Source: Halichoerus grypus
Lineage: Eukaryota > Chordata > Mammalia > Carnivora > Phocidae
Assembly: GCF_964656455.1 (NCBI RefSeq)
Contig: NC_135712.1
Location: 97,316,294-97,380,293, forward strand
Reading direction: 5' to 3'
Length of the DNA stretch: 64,000 bases
Shown here piece by piece: positions 31,799 to 43,046 of this stretch; the stretch's first letter is position 1, and the number at the start of each line of letters is the position of its first letter. The notes under the pieces were generated by a model. The model did not search any database and had not been told where the DNA came from. It saw nothing but the letters and a program-made list of their open reading frames with translations. The position numbers and the translations under genes are program-made.

Positions 31799-34700
31799 TA
31801 ATTTTTATTTTTAATTTTTTTAATTTTTATTTAGTTCCACAATTTTCAATTCCAGTTAGTTAGCATACAGTGTAATATTAGTTTCAGATGCAGAATTTAG
31901 TGATTCATCCATACATCACCCTGTACTTATCACTAGTGCACTCTTTAATCCCCATCACATATTTCACCCACCAACCCCTTCCCCTCCAGCAACCCTCAGG
32001 TTGTTCCCTATAGTTAAGAGTCTAAGGTTTGCCTCTCTTTTCTTTTTTTCTCCCTATGTTCGTCTGTTACATCTCTTAAATTCCACATATGAGTGAAATC
32101 ATATGGTATTTGTCTTTCTCTGACTTATTTCGCTTAGCATAATACTCCCTAGCTCCATCTACATTGTGGCAAATGGCAAGATTTCATTCTTTTTTTATGG
32201 CTGAGTAATATTGTAATATTCCATCATATATATATATATACCACTTATTTATCCATTCATCAGTTGATGGACATTTGGGCTCTTTCCATAATTTAGCTAT
32301 TGTTGATAAGGCTGCTATAACCATGTATTCAAATCAGTAGTTTTGTATCCTTTGGGTAAATACCCAGTAGTGTAATTACTGGGTCATAGGATATTTCTAT
32401 TTTTAACCATTTGAGGAAAAAGTTTGCATTCCCACTAACAGTGTAAGAGGGTTCCCCTTTCTCCACATCCTTGCCAACACCTATTGTTTCCCGTGTTGTT
32501 ATAACTAGCTGCTCTGATAGGTATTAGGTGATATCTCATTGTAGTTTTGATTTGTGTGATGTTGAGCATCTTTTCATTTGTCTGTTGGCCATCTGGATGT
32601 CTTCTTTGGAAAAATGTCTATCCATGTCTTCTGCCCATTTCTTAACTGGATTATGTTTTTTTGGGGTGTTGAGTTTGACATGCTCTTTATAGATTTTGGA
32701 TACTAATCGTTTATCAGATATGTCATTTGAAAATATCTTCTCCCATTCTGAAGGTTGCCTTTCAGTTTAGTTGATTGTTTCCTTCACTGTGCAGAAGCTT
32801 TTTATCTTGATGAAGTACCAATAGTTCATTCTTGCTTTTGTTTCCCTTGCCTCAGAGATGTATCTAATAAGATTCTACTACAGTTGATGTTAAAGAGGTT
32901 ACTGCCTGTGTTCTCTTCTAGGATTTTGATGGATTCCTGTCCCACATTTAGGTCTTTCATCCTTTTTGAATTTATTTTTGTGTGTGGTGTAAGACAGTGA
33001 TCCAGTTTCATTCTTCTACATGTGGCTATCTGGTTTTCCCAACACCATTTGTTGAAGAGACTGTCCTTTTTTCCACTGAATATTCTTTCCTACCCTGTCG
33101 ACGATCAGTTGACCATAGTTGTAGGTTCATTTCTGGGTTTTCTATTCTGTTCCATTGATCTATGTGTCTGTTTTTATGCCAGTACCATACTGTCTTGATG
33201 ACTACAGCTTTCTAATATAGTTTGAAGTCCAGAACTGTGACACCTCCAGCTTTGCTTTGTTTTTTTCAAGACTGCTCTAGCTATTTGGGGTCTTTTGTGA
33301 TTGTATACAAATTTTAGGATTGTTTGTTCTAGCTCTGTGAAAAACGCTGGTGGTATTTTGATAGGGACTGCATTAAATGTGTATATTGCTTTGGGTAGTA
33401 TAGATATTTCAACAATATTTGTTCTTCCAATACATGATTGTGGAATGTTTTTCCATTTCTTTGTGTCCTCTTCAATTTTTTTCGTAAGTGTTCTATAGTT
33501 GTTCTATAGATCGTTTACCTCTTTAGTTAGGTTTATTCCTAGGTATCTCATGGTTTCTGGTGGAATCATAGATGGGATCAATTCCCCGATTTCTCTTTCT
33601 GCTGCTTCATTATTGGTGTATAGAAATGCACAGATTTCTGTACATTGATTTTGTATCCTGTGACTTGGCTCAATTCATATATTAGTTCTAATAGTTTTTT
33701 GGTGGAGTATTTCAGGTTTTCTACATAGAGTATCACGTCATCTGTGAAAAGTGAAAGTTTGACTTCTTCCTTGCCAATTTGGATGCCTTTTACTTCTTTT
33801 TGTTATCTGATTGCTGAAGCTAGGACTTCCAGTAGTATATTAAATAACTATGGTGGGAGTAGACATTCCTGTCTTGTTCTTGACCTTAGAGGAAAAGCTC
33901 TCAGTTTTTCCCCATTGAGGATGATATTAGCTGGGGGTCTTTCATATATGGCCTTTATGATGTTGATGTATATTCCCCCTCCTTACTTTGTTGAGGTTTT
34001 TTATCAAGAATGGATACTGTGCTTTGTCAAATGCTTTTCCTGCCTTTATTGAGAGGATCATATGATTCTTATCCTTTCTTTTACTAATGTGGTGTATCAC
34101 ATTGATTGGTTTGCAAATATTAAACCACCCTTTCAACCCAGGAATAAATTCCACTTATCGTGGTAAATGATTCTTTTAATGTACTGTTGGATTCAATTTG
34201 CTAGTATTTTGTTGAGAATTTTTGCATCCATGTTCATCAGGGATATTGGCCTGTAATTCTCCTTTTTATTCAAGTCTTTGTCTGGTTTTGGAATCAAGGT
34301 AATGCTGGCCTCATAGAATGAGTTTGGAAGTTTCCCTTCCATTTCTATTTGAGAAGAATAGGTATTAACTCTTCTTTAAATGTTTGGTAGAATTCCACTG
34401 GGAAGCCATCTGGCCCTGGACTTGTGTTTGTTGGGAGAATTTTGATTACTGATTCAATTTCTTTTCTGGTTATTGGTCTGTTCAAGTTTTCTATTTCTTC
34501 CTGATAAGTTTGGGTAGTTTATGTGTTTCTAGGAATTTATTCATTTCTTTCAGATTGCCCAATTTGTTGGCATGTAATTTTTCATAATATTCTCTTATAA
34601 TCATTTATATTCCTGTGGTGTTCGTTGTGATCTCTCTCATTCATGATTTTATTTATTTTGGTACTTTCTCTTTTCTTTTTGATAAGTCTGGCTAGGGGTT

Positions 34701-35310
34701 TATCAATTTTATTTCTTTCAAAGAACAAGCTCCTGGTTTCATTGATCTGATCTGGGTTTTTTTATTTCTATATCATTTATTTCTGCTCTACTCTTTATTA
34801 TTTCCCTTCTTCTGCTGGCTTTAAGCTTCATTTGTTGTTCTTTTTCTAGCCCCTTTAGATGTAAGTTTAAGTCAGTTCATCTGAGATTGTTCTCGCTTCT
34901 TGAGGTAGGCCTGTATTGCTATATACTTCCCTCTTATGACCACCTTTGCTACATCCCAAAGGTTTTGGACTCTTGTGTTTTCATTTTCATTTGCTTCCAT
35001 GTATTTTTTTTATCTCTTCTTTAATTTCCTGGTTGAGTCATTCACTCTTTAGTAGGATGCTCTTTAGCCTCCATGTATTTGTGGTGTTTTCAAGTTTTTT
35101 CTTGTGATTAACTTCAAGTTTCATAGCATTGTGGTCTGAAAATAAGCATGGTATGATCTCAATCTTTTTGTACTTGTTGAGGCTTTGTGACCTATAATGT
35201 GATCTATTGTGAGGAATGTATTAATTAAATTAATTAATTAAAAAGAATGTATATTCTGCTGCTTTAGGATGAAAGGTTCTGAGCGTAACTGTTAAGTCCA
35301 TCTGGTCCAG
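31799..35310 (-). mobile_element. 5'-truncated L1 LINE, ~3.5 kb, antisense
   Basis: Contiguous antisense L1, from a T-rich 3' end through the 3'UTR (TTTCACCCACCAACCCCTTC) and most of ORF2 to the late endonuclease region (CATCTGGTCCAG at 35299-35310, antisense of a LDQMD-like motif). ORF2 is disabled by many stops and frameshifts. The minus frame 33942-34154 still reads as reverse transcriptase sequence with an [17 protein letters not shown] stretch. The catalytic FADD box at 33734-33751 reads LFTDDV, with Ala changed to Thr. The equivalent of the ORF2 CA region is a short TATA run at 32226-32242. ORF1, the 5'UTR and most of the endonuclease are missing. Confidence 0.93.
35214..35251. repeat. 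TTAA-type expansion flanked by a 7-bp direct repeat inside the L1
   Basis: 24 bp (35221-35244) of TTAATTAAATTAATTAATTA-like sequence interrupts the L1 and is bracketed by GAATGTA at 35214-35220 and 35245-35251. It may be a small filler insertion. Confidence 0.75.
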
Positions 35311-35504
35311 CCTTCACCATTTTCTACACCTTTCAAAACCTAACTCCCAATGATTCAGTGTAACACTGAAGCCAACCTTAGGTTTGGTTATTTAACCAAT
35401 TTCAGAGTAGATAATAGTCATTAGGAGGTGGATATTCAGTATGTAGATTTATTCCATAAATCCATGCATCCATATCCATATAGAAATAAGCAACAACATG
35501 ACAA
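35311..35504. other. Unique flank of the L1
   Basis: No gene or repeat recognised. Confidence 0.35.
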
Positions 35505-35850
35505 TAATATCTCTGGAGTTAAACTGCTTCCTCCATCATTTTGCTGTGTGATTTTGGCCAGATCACTTCACTTCTTGGTGCCTCATATTTCTCATCAGTA
35601 TAATAATGATTATTAATACACCATAGGCTTATTATGAATTTTATTTATTTTCTAATTAAAAACATTTGTTTTAATTTATGTAGGCCCCATGCCCAACGTG
35701 GGGCTTGAAATCACGACCCTGAGAGTAAGAGTCACATGCTCTACTGACTGAGCCAGAAATAAATGAAATTTAAAGATTAAATGGATTGCTATGTGAAGTA
35801 CTTAGAAAAGCACTGGACCTTACCTAAGTTGCTTTTATTATGAATACATG
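35505..35850 (-). mobile_element. MIR, antisense, interrupted by an old SINE
   Basis: AACTGCTTCCTCCATCATTT, GCTGTGTGATTTTGGCCAGA, TCACTTCACTTCTTGGTGCC and TCATATTTCTCATCAGTATA are classic antisense MIR. The sequence resumes after the SINE with AAAGATTAAATGGATTGCTA, then GTACTTAGAAAAGCACTGGA. Confidence 0.8.
35641..35756 (-). mobile_element. Old tRNA-Lys-like Can-SINE
   Basis: GCCCCATGCCCAACGTGGGG, then CTTGAAATCACGACCCTGAG, AGTAAGAGTCACATGCTCTA and CTGACTGAGCCAG, are the antisense of a tRNA-Lys(CTT)-like head with little else. The last head bases are missing. Nested in the MIR. Confidence 0.85.
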
Positions 35851-35979
35851 TGTACATATATTTTTTGTACACATATATGTGTATCACATGTTTAGGCAGC
35901 ATATGTTTGTATTTATAATCTTTTACATATTTGTAATCTTTCAAGTAAAAACTCTTAGCAGAAATGCATGATTGGTAAT

Positions 35980-36181
35980 TATGTATTTATTTGTTTATAT
36001 TTATTTTGAGAAAGAGGGGAGAGGAGAAGGGCAGCAGGAGAGATAGAGGGAGAGAGAATCCCAAGCAGGCTCCACACCCAGCACATAGCCCCATGCGGGG
36101 CTCAATCTCACAACCCTGAGATCATGACCTGAGCTGAAATCAAAAGTCAGACACTTAAGTGACTGAGTCACTCAGGTGCCC
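35980..36181 (-). mobile_element. Older Can-SINE
   Basis: TTATTTGTTTATATTTATTT, GAGAAAGAGGGGAGAGGAGA, CCCCATGCGGGGCTCAATCT, ATCATGACCTGAGCTGAAAT, terminal CACTCAGGTGCCC. Body of the older type (antisense AAATCAAAAGTCAGACACTT). No clear target-site duplication seen. Confidence 0.9.
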
Positions 36182-37029
36182 AGATAATTTTTTTAAAGTA
36201 CCAAATAACATCACTACATTTAACTCCCAAAGTTGTGCACAATTGAGATATCTTGACCTGCTCAAAGAAAGGAAGATGGAGCTATGGGTATTAATTTTAT
36301 TTATTCATTGTATCACTGCAAGATTTTGAGGTCTCCTATGGAATAGAAGGAAAATAAGATTCTCATTCAATTTCCCAATTAAATTCTCAATTCAATTGAA
36401 TTCTCAATTTAATTTCTTATGATTCAATTGTCATGTAGCAGGATAGCATTTCAATTATTATGCTATTTGGAAAAGGTTATGGTCTCAAAAAGGTAATTTT
36501 TATTCAGCATTATTACAGGGTATGCAATTGATTCCATTCATTTCAGTAGGTAGAATCATAATGATGAATCTTTTTTCAAAGAAAAACACTTTCGGCTTTA
36601 GAAAGTAATTTATGAGGGCTACATTTATGTCATGAACAGAATAAAGAATGGCAAGAAATAGTAGCACTGCCCATTATTTACCAGTGGTCCTCCGTTCTTT
36701 CCTTAGTGTCTATTACTCTATGAAGTGGTGTTTATTGGTCTTTATTTTCCTCTTTCATGTGAGAACAATTTCTGTGCTCCTCATCACAAGGTCATGTTGG
36801 CCTTCCTCCTCCCTCTACTGCTTTTTCCTGCTGCCACAAATTACATACGCTTTACTAAATCCCAACCAGGAAGGAAGATCAAAATAATTACTTCAGCTAG
36901 GAATTATCTTTGCTGTTGTTGTTTTACCCTTATTTTTGTTACATAATATTGATACTGTATTTATTTACAATATCAGAAGATATTGGATAGTCAGCAAGGT
37001 GAATAGTTACTTCTGATGTCCACAGTTAT
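36182..37029. other. Gene-free stretch with AATTC-rich repeats
   Basis: 36360-36425 holds overlapping AATTCTCAATT/CAATTGAATT units, with a 14-bp perfect palindrome AATTCAATTGAATT at 36389-36402. The frames at 36648-36887 and 36725-36946 lack recognisable domains. Confidence 0.45.
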
Positions 37030-37180
37030 TCCGATAAGAAAACAGACACATGGAATCAGAATTTTAGAGCTAAGGCACATTTGAGAATTAATCTAATCAA
37101 GACTCCTATTTTTACAAAAGAAGAAATAGAGGTATAGAGAGGTAATAGCAGAGACACAGCCAAGTTTTAGTCCTGTTCCT
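37030..37180 (+). mobile_element. MIR-like fragment
   Basis: AATCAGAATTTTAGAGCTAA, then AGACTCCTATTTTTACAAAA and GAAGAAATAGAGGTATAGAG, GACACAGCCAAGTTTTAG, follow the MIR-family order 'cccatttttacagatgaggaaactgaggcccagagag ... cacacagctag'. Confidence 0.55.
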
Positions 37181-37354
37181 CCTGATAAACCAGCTACTAC
37201 AGTCAAAAGTAAAATATCATGACCACAATAAGAAAAGACTGGCAATTTACCTAAAAAGGCCAAATAAGAATAACAGGGAATGGAGAACTATGACAGGGAA
37301 TATGAAAAATGGGGGGCTAAGAAAGATGCTGGGGATAAAGTGGCACTAAAGCCT

Positions 37355-37377
37355 CCTAATTCTAATTCTAATTCTAA
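37355..37377. repeat. Short (CTAATT)n tandem repeat
   Basis: Nearly four 6-bp units in a row (CTAATTCTAATTCTAATTCT). They lie inside a 99-residue plus frame (37280-37579) that reads them as Asn-Ser repeats; that frame runs on into a SINE and is not a gene. Confidence 0.9.
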
Positions 37378-37423
37378 AGAGGGTCATCAGCAAAGGTGGA
37401 CAGATAGCCAAGGTCTTATTAAG

Positions 37424-37617
37424 AGTCTTAAATCTGGGGCACCTGGGTGGCTCAGTCAGTTATGCCTCAGGGTCCTGGGATCAAGCCCCACATCAGGCTC
37501 CCTGCTCAGCGGGAAGCCTGCTTCTCCCTCTCCCTCTGCCCCTCTATCTACTTATGCTCTCTGTCTCTCTCTCAAATAAATAAATAAAATCTTAAAAAAA
37601 AAAAAAAGTTTTAAATC
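37424..37617 (+). mobile_element. Can-SINE with an internal deletion in the head
   Basis: Body 37435-37606: GGGCACCTGGGTGGCTCAGT, a shortened head (CAGTTATGCCTCAGGGTCCT, missing about 30 bp), CT-rich stretch, AAATAAATAAAATCTTAAAA tail. Target-site duplication AGT(C/T)TTAAATC, 11 bp. Confidence 0.92.
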
Positions 37618-38335
37618 CATCCCAGCTACTGAAGAAAAAATATTCCTTGTACCTTTATTTATCTTCTCCAAATGGTCAAAAACCTAGAAACTGTGCCATG
37701 TGGATAGAGCTGAAGAGGTTGTGGATGCTTGGTATACAAAAGAGAGGACTTTTGCCAAAACAGTAGTGGTATTTCATTTTTTGAAGGACTATCTATGAAA
37801 AGAGTATCAAATAGTCTATGCAACTATAGAGAAAACTAGGAGAAATAAGTAGGCCTAGAAGAGAGACACTTTCTAAATATAAACATAAAAGAGGCAGAAA
37901 GTGAGTGACCCAATCTGGGACAGTGTTCAAACAGAGAAGAGAAGACCGGTATTAAGGACCAGATCCCAGGGATGTCTTCTAGACAATGAGTAATATAAAG
38001 TTCATTCAAATAACAGTGAAGACCCTTCCCACAGAGATTTGATGATTCATGACACAAAGTAAAGGACATGCATAGTTCACTTGGCAGGTGGATAGTCAAA
38101 ATGGACAGCTGAACGTAAAACAACTGATTTAACATTATCAAATAGTTTGTTCCTTCCCTTCTACTCTTTTAAGATCTGTTTTAGATACATTTCCTACAGG
38201 AAGATTTTCTGTTTCCAGCTGACCTGCAATTATTTTAATATCATTTACAATAATGTATTGGGTAAGCCTTGGAAACATCTTGTAGGGCCTTAACTTTTTC
38301 TAGTCTGTGAACCCTACCAAATTCATGGCCAATTA
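37618..38335. other. Gene-free stretch
   Basis: No repeat or gene named. The 101-residue minus frame 37836-38141 has no recognisable domain. Confidence 0.4.
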
Positions 38336-38575
38336 CATTCAATTTGTTTTCATAATCTATGACATTCGATTTCATGTTTCCATCTTACTCCTATAATACT
38401 TATCACATTTCATTTTAATTAGCTATTCACATTCCTATCTTCTCCACAAGACTGGGAGCACCTTGAAAACAAGAATATCATTTTGTGATTATGGTACCTC
38501 AGTGCTGAGCACACATGGCTCATTGCAAACACCCAGTAAATGTTTTAATGAATTAAAAGATTAATTGGGTGAATG
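38336..38575 (+). mobile_element. L2 LINE 3' end
   Basis: CTTCTCCACAAGACTGGGAG, CACCTTGAAAACAAGAATAT, GGTACCTCAGTGCTGAGCAC and CACCCAGTAAATGTTTTAAT match the L2 terminus 'ctgtaagctccatgagggcagg ... cagtgcctggcacatagta ... aataaatgtttgttgaatgaat'. Confidence 0.75.
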
Positions 38576-39095
38576 CATACATAAATGAGTAAATAAATAA
38601 GAATGTCTTATCTGGTAACTTAGAGTGGTGCTCTTTAGGCCTGAGATCACGTCTTATATTTCACGGTACCCCATGGCTCTTATATTGATTTGCGTAGCAT
38701 GTTAACAAGTAGTAAATATTACTGTATGCTATAATTAAGTCTCCAGTTTATTTATACTTTGTCTCGCTATAGCATCATGTTATACTACATTGTATTTTAA
38801 TTTATATGCTTTATAGGTACACCCATATAAAATGAAGCAAACTTAGAATTGATCATTTATAAAATTATTATAATTTTTGGTCTGCCACAGTTTTGAAACT
38901 TACTATCTTCCAGACTATTATATAAATAATTCAAGAATTTTCAAGGATCTGCTTTCTCCCTTCGCTCCCCCTATACCTGAACAGTCCTCCACTCCTAGGG
39001 GTTCACTTGGACTAGGAGCCCTTATACAGGGTTCTGTTAGGGGGCCTTGTATTCTCCAGCAGAAGTAGTTTAATAAGCACCGGGGATGGCAAAAT
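38576..39095. other. Gene-free stretch
   Basis: Nothing assigned. 38940-39060 is GC-richer and unrecognised; the 63-residue frame 38877-39068 has no motif. Confidence 0.35.
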
Positions 39096-39099
39096 ACAT

Positions 39100-39201
39100 T
39101 ATGTGCTGAAGTCCTGCCCTGCTACTTGCTAGCTAGGTAAAATGTCACCTAACTTGTCTCAGACTTTATGTTCTACTCTGTGAATGGAACAAGAAATGTC
39201 T
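39100..39201 (-). mobile_element. MIR, antisense
   Basis: GAAGTCCTGCCCTGCTACTT, GCTAGCTAGGTAAAATGTCA and CTAACTTGTCTCAGACTTTA, then CTCTGTGAATGGAAC, follow antisense MIR (ctgccacttactagctgtgtgacc ... ctctctgagcctcagttt ... ctgtaaaatgg). Confidence 0.65.
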
Positions 39202-39344
39202 AAACAAAAAGCATCAGGAGCACCTGGCTGGCACAGTTGGTAGAGCATGCAACTCTTGATCTCAGGGTCATGAGTTCAAGCCCCACATTGAGCATGGAGC
39301 CTACTTAAAATAAATAAATACATAAATAAAACAAAAAGCATCAG
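39202..39344 (+). mobile_element. Old tRNA-Lys-like Can-SINE with perfect target-site duplication
   Basis: Body 39218-39328: GCACAGTTGGTAGAGCATGC, AACTCTTGATCTCAGGGTCA, GTTCAAGCCCCACATTGAG, then a simple ACTTAAAATAAATAAATACA tail. It looks like a tRNA-Lys(CTT) pseudogene with a tail. Direct repeats AAACAAAAAGCATCAG at 39202-39217 and 39329-39344. Confidence 0.92.
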
Positions 39345-39439
39345 CCTCATTGAGGACATCTAGTGACAATGTCATGCGGTAACATCAGCACTAGGAAATT
39401 ATCTGATGGGCAGTCTTATTGAAGGCATCATTCATTTAT

Positions 39440-39748
39440 TCATTCATTCAGGTTGATGTTTAGTTCCTTTGTTCTTTAACTGAGTTGGCATACAATGTTA
39501 TGTTAGTTTTAGGTGTACAATATACTGATTCAGCAATTTCTATATATTACTCAGTGCTCACCATGATAAGTACAGTCATCATCTCTCACCATGCATTATT
39601 ATACTATTAATGATTATATTCTCTATGCTGTGCATTTTGCCTCCATGACTTATTTATAGCTGGAAGTTTGTACCTCTTAATATCCTTCACCTATTTCACC
39701 CATCCCTCCACCCACCTCCCCTCTGGCAACCACCTGTTTGTTCTCTAG
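39440..39748 (-). mobile_element. Old L1 3'UTR, antisense (left part)
   Basis: GTTGGCATACAATGTTATGT, then TTTTAGGTGTACAATATACT, CAGTGCTCACCATGATAAGT, and CACCTCCCCTCTGGCAACCA, CCTGTTTGTTCTCTAGAA, are antisense L1 3'UTR. The match stops at 39748 and resumes at about 40243. Confidence 0.8.
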
Positions 39749-40246
39749 AACTTATTAAACTTAACACCCAAAGAACAAATGATCCAATCAAGAAATGGGC
39801 AGAAGACATGAACAGACATTTTTCCAAAGAAGACATCCAAATGGCCAACAGATACATGAAAAAGTGCTCAGCATCGCTCGGCATCAGGGAAATCCAAATC
39901 AAAACCTCAATGAGATACCACCTCACACCAGTCAGAATGGCTAAAATTAACAAGTCAGGAAATGACAGATGTTGGCAAGGATGTGGAGAAAGGGGAACCC
40001 TCCTACACTGTTGGTGGGAATGCAAGCTGGTGCAGCCACTCTGGAAAACAGTATGGAGGCTCCTCAAAAAGTTGAAAATAGAGCTACCATATGATCCAGC
40101 AATTGCCCTACTGGGTATTTACCCCAAAGATACAAATGTAGGGATCCGAAAGGTTACGTGCACCCCGATGTTTATAGCAGCAATGTCCACAATAGCCAAA
40201 CTGTGGAAAGAGCCAAGATGTCCATCGACAGATGAATGGATTAAGA
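39749..40246 (+). pseudogene. Captured L1 ORF2 C-terminal segment, sense
   Basis: Sense L1 sequence coding for the ORF2 C-terminal region. The open frame 39808-40296 begins [19 protein letters not shown]. It keeps a CX3C...H...C zinc-knuckle-like cluster ([18 protein letters not shown]) and the conserved [18 protein letters not shown] stretch. The L1 part ends at DEWIK; the following residues come from the older antisense L1. There is no poly-A, no 3'UTR and no target-site duplication, so it is not a normal L1 insertion. It is a fragment of about 165 codons and cannot act as a reverse transcriptase. Confidence 0.88.
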
Positions 40247-40330
40247 GTCTATTTTTTGTTTGTTCATTTGTTTTGCTTTTTAGGTTCTACATCTAAGTGA
40301 AATCATATGGCATTTGTCTTTCTATGATGA
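40243..40330 (-). mobile_element. Old L1 3' end, antisense (right part)
   Basis: AAGAGTCTATTTTTTGTTTG, TTTTTAGGTTCTACATCTAA, GTGAAATCATATGGCATTTG and TCTTTCTATGATGATG continue the antisense L1 of 39440-39748 (consensus: ...agattccacatataagtgaaatcatatgg...). Confidence 0.8.
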
Positions 40331-42804
40331 TGTGGAATTATTATGTCATGATAGCCAATACTTATTAAAATAATGAAATACTTCCTGGATTGTAAATAGT
40401 TGCTCCTCTGGGCACTAGTTCCTCTCTGTTTCTCAGGCTGTCTCTTCTACTACCTTCTCTTGGATCTCTCAGACGTTTCTATCGTCCAAAATGAAAGCTA
40501 CTGTCAGCCTCAGCAGGACCCTCCGGAATCCTGCTCTAGTTCCACAGTTAACATCCTTTCTAACCAAGCAGAACTCTTGTTATACTGGTTGTAAATTAGT
40601 TTTAAAGCTACTCTTGCTTTTAACAAATATTTCCTGCGCATACTAAGTGCCTCTAAGAATTAGACATACATAGCCCTGTCAGAGAGTGTAAGGTTTCTGT
40701 TTAACCTTTTGGAAAAGAGAACCAGTTTGAAAGAAATAAGGAACACTGCTGGCAACTGTTTTAGAATATGATTATATGCCTGGCTTTAGAAAGAGCTACA
40801 TGTAATCAGTATGCTACACAATTTGCTTAACTGTGTTCTCCACCACCTAAGTGGTTTAACCTTAATGAAAATTGGGGATTTAAGCACTCTTTTTTTTCTC
40901 TACTATAAGATACAAATTGTTTGTGTTCTTCTGAATAGTTTGTAAACTCACAGGAAGCCTTGGCACCTGGATTTCCATTGGCATTTGGTTCTTGCTGAAT
41001 GTTGCATGTGCTGCAAAGTCTATTATTACTTTACAGCAATATTTCCCTCACCTTAGTCCCTAATGACTCATTATTGATCCGTTATGGTCCAGCTATTCAA
41101 CTTCTTTATGGCATAAGCTTGTATTTCGTTTTCAAAAAATCTGTGCTTTCAATTTAAACCAGAGGAGCCATTGATGTGCAGATGCAGACCATGCCTGAGT
41201 AAGCTTTCACATGGGAAATATTTTTCTGCAACATAAAACTTGTTTCATTAAAGGAAACGTGAAACATTGGCACCCAGAAATAAACTGATCAAAATCTTAG
41301 TAATTAACAGATTACCATATCAAGTGTAAGTATACAGGACAGAACAATTTGAATGGAAGACAATGTGAGTCCAAAAGTATTCTGATATTAATAGTGAAAT
41401 CTATTTTATACTTAATACTGTATTTACCTAACAGACATTAAATCAGACATTAAATTATACATTGAGAAACGAATTCTATTGGGAACACTAAAGCCAGCTA
41501 GTAGAACCTAGATATTGAGTCTGCCATTCGTACTGAATAGGAATGCTAATGTACTTATCATAATTGATGAGTTTATTGCAATCCTGTATAGAATTTGCAA
41601 AGGCAAAGGACGTCCCAGAGCCAACTTCCTTGTGGCTCAAATAATTTCCAATTCTAATTACCTCCACAAGATTTTATGCACCAAAATAGTTTTCTCCATC
41701 AAATTTCATAATTTCACTACATAATTATGAATTTAACTAAAGCACAAATACACAAGTAGATTAATTTTGATGTGTTAGCTCAGAGAGCTCTCTTTGCTAT
41801 GAAGTTGAATGGATGCTAAAGTTGGAGTAAGCAAAGGGTTTGTTTGTAAATGTAAATTAAAAGTAAAACAAGTTTAAAGATGACGTCAGTCATCACTGGT
41901 CCTCAATATGCATTATTTTTTTCCTGTCACTTTTCAATGAGAATATAAAATCAGAAGAATCTCAGTGATAAGAGTGAGAATGAGACTAGTGAGAGCCCAG
42001 AAAGATACTTGATAGTCAAAAAGAGGGAAATGGTAATATAAGGGAACAGATTAGATTCAATTTATTCAAAAACATACTGAAACTTATCTCTACATAACAC
42101 TGAAGGAACCAAAGTTTACTTTTCTGATACACTTTTTTTTGTGTGTGAAAGCTTTCTTCTTTAAAAGAGACTTCCATAGAATTCATGAATATTGGAGATT
42201 TAAAGATTACTATTTTTTTCTTTTTTGACCATTTCATAGCTCTTCTCTCCCTTGAGTAATGAGTTTGCTTTTTTCATTTCTCCTAAGTTGCTAAATGACT
42301 TTTAGGATGTGATTTAAAGTATCCAAATGTTGTGATTGAAAAGAACATACATAATCTAACATAATTTGAAGAAAAGTTGGAAGAAAATGCTTACTACAAA
42401 AGACAGAAAAATAATTTAAAATCAATTAATATAAATTTAATTCTAATTACTTTCACAAGATTTGTGCGTTGAACTAGTTTTATAAGGCATTGAGTTCTAA
42501 CACAAAATATAATGCTTATTCCTTTAGCATCTATTTGTGTTGCCAGGGTGAGCTAAACAATAAACTTTCATTGACTACTTATTATAGGCCAGTAACTAAT
42601 AATTTCTAAAGCAATTTGCTAGAGTCAAATTACCTAACTGGCTTTTGAGGAGTTTAAAATATAACTGGTGAAAAGATACAAAAAGTATTAAGTAATAATA
42701 ATTCAAGACAGTGTAACTGAATTTGTAGTATGAACTAAATGATATTATAGATTTTTCAGAGGACAGAATTTGAATTAGAATGAAGTACTCAGGAAAAAAC
42801 AAGT
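40331..42804. other. Gene-free stretch, 2.5 kb
   Basis: No gene or recognisable repeat. 40390-40600 is GC-richer (CTCAGGCTGTCTCTTCTACT) with a 64-residue frame lacking motifs. 41200-42600 is AT-rich and appears single-copy. A search might show conserved non-coding elements here; I cannot tell. Confidence 0.4.
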
Positions 42805-42859
42805 AAGAAAGAAAGAAGAAAGAAAAGCAAAAGAAAGAAAGAAGAAAAAAAGAAAGAAA

Positions 42860-42895
<36 letters not shown>

Positions 42896-42897
42896 AA

Positions 42898-42941
<44 letters not shown>

Positions 42942-42962
42942 AAAAGAAGAAAGAAAGAATGA

Positions 42963-43002
<40 letters not shown>

Positions 43003-43046
43003 AAAAGAAAGAAAGAAAGAAAGAGAAAGAAAGAAAGAAGAAAGAC
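42805..43046. repeat. Long interrupted (GAAA)n microsatellite
   Basis: About 240 bp of GAAA/AAAG units with periodic interruptions (GAAAAAG at several points, GAATGAAAG near 42957). The two largest minus-strand frames (172 and 91 residues, 42596-43114 and 42775-43050) are its FLSF/LSFF translations and not genes. Confidence 0.97.

Noticed and set aside
32755..34052. Several plus-strand frames in the 3.5-kb L1
   Set aside because: The L1 is on the minus strand; these are antisense shadows of ORF2.
31799..35310. Intact, possibly active L1
   Set aside because: ORF1, the 5'UTR and most of the endonuclease are missing, and ORF2 has many stops and frameshifts.
39808..40296. 162-residue open frame as a possible gene
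   Set aside because: It is an L1 ORF2 C-terminal remnant; the last residues are read from an antisense L1 and there is no start context or complete domain set.
42805..43046. CRISPR-like array
   Set aside because: Units are 4 bp without spacers; it is a simple microsatellite.
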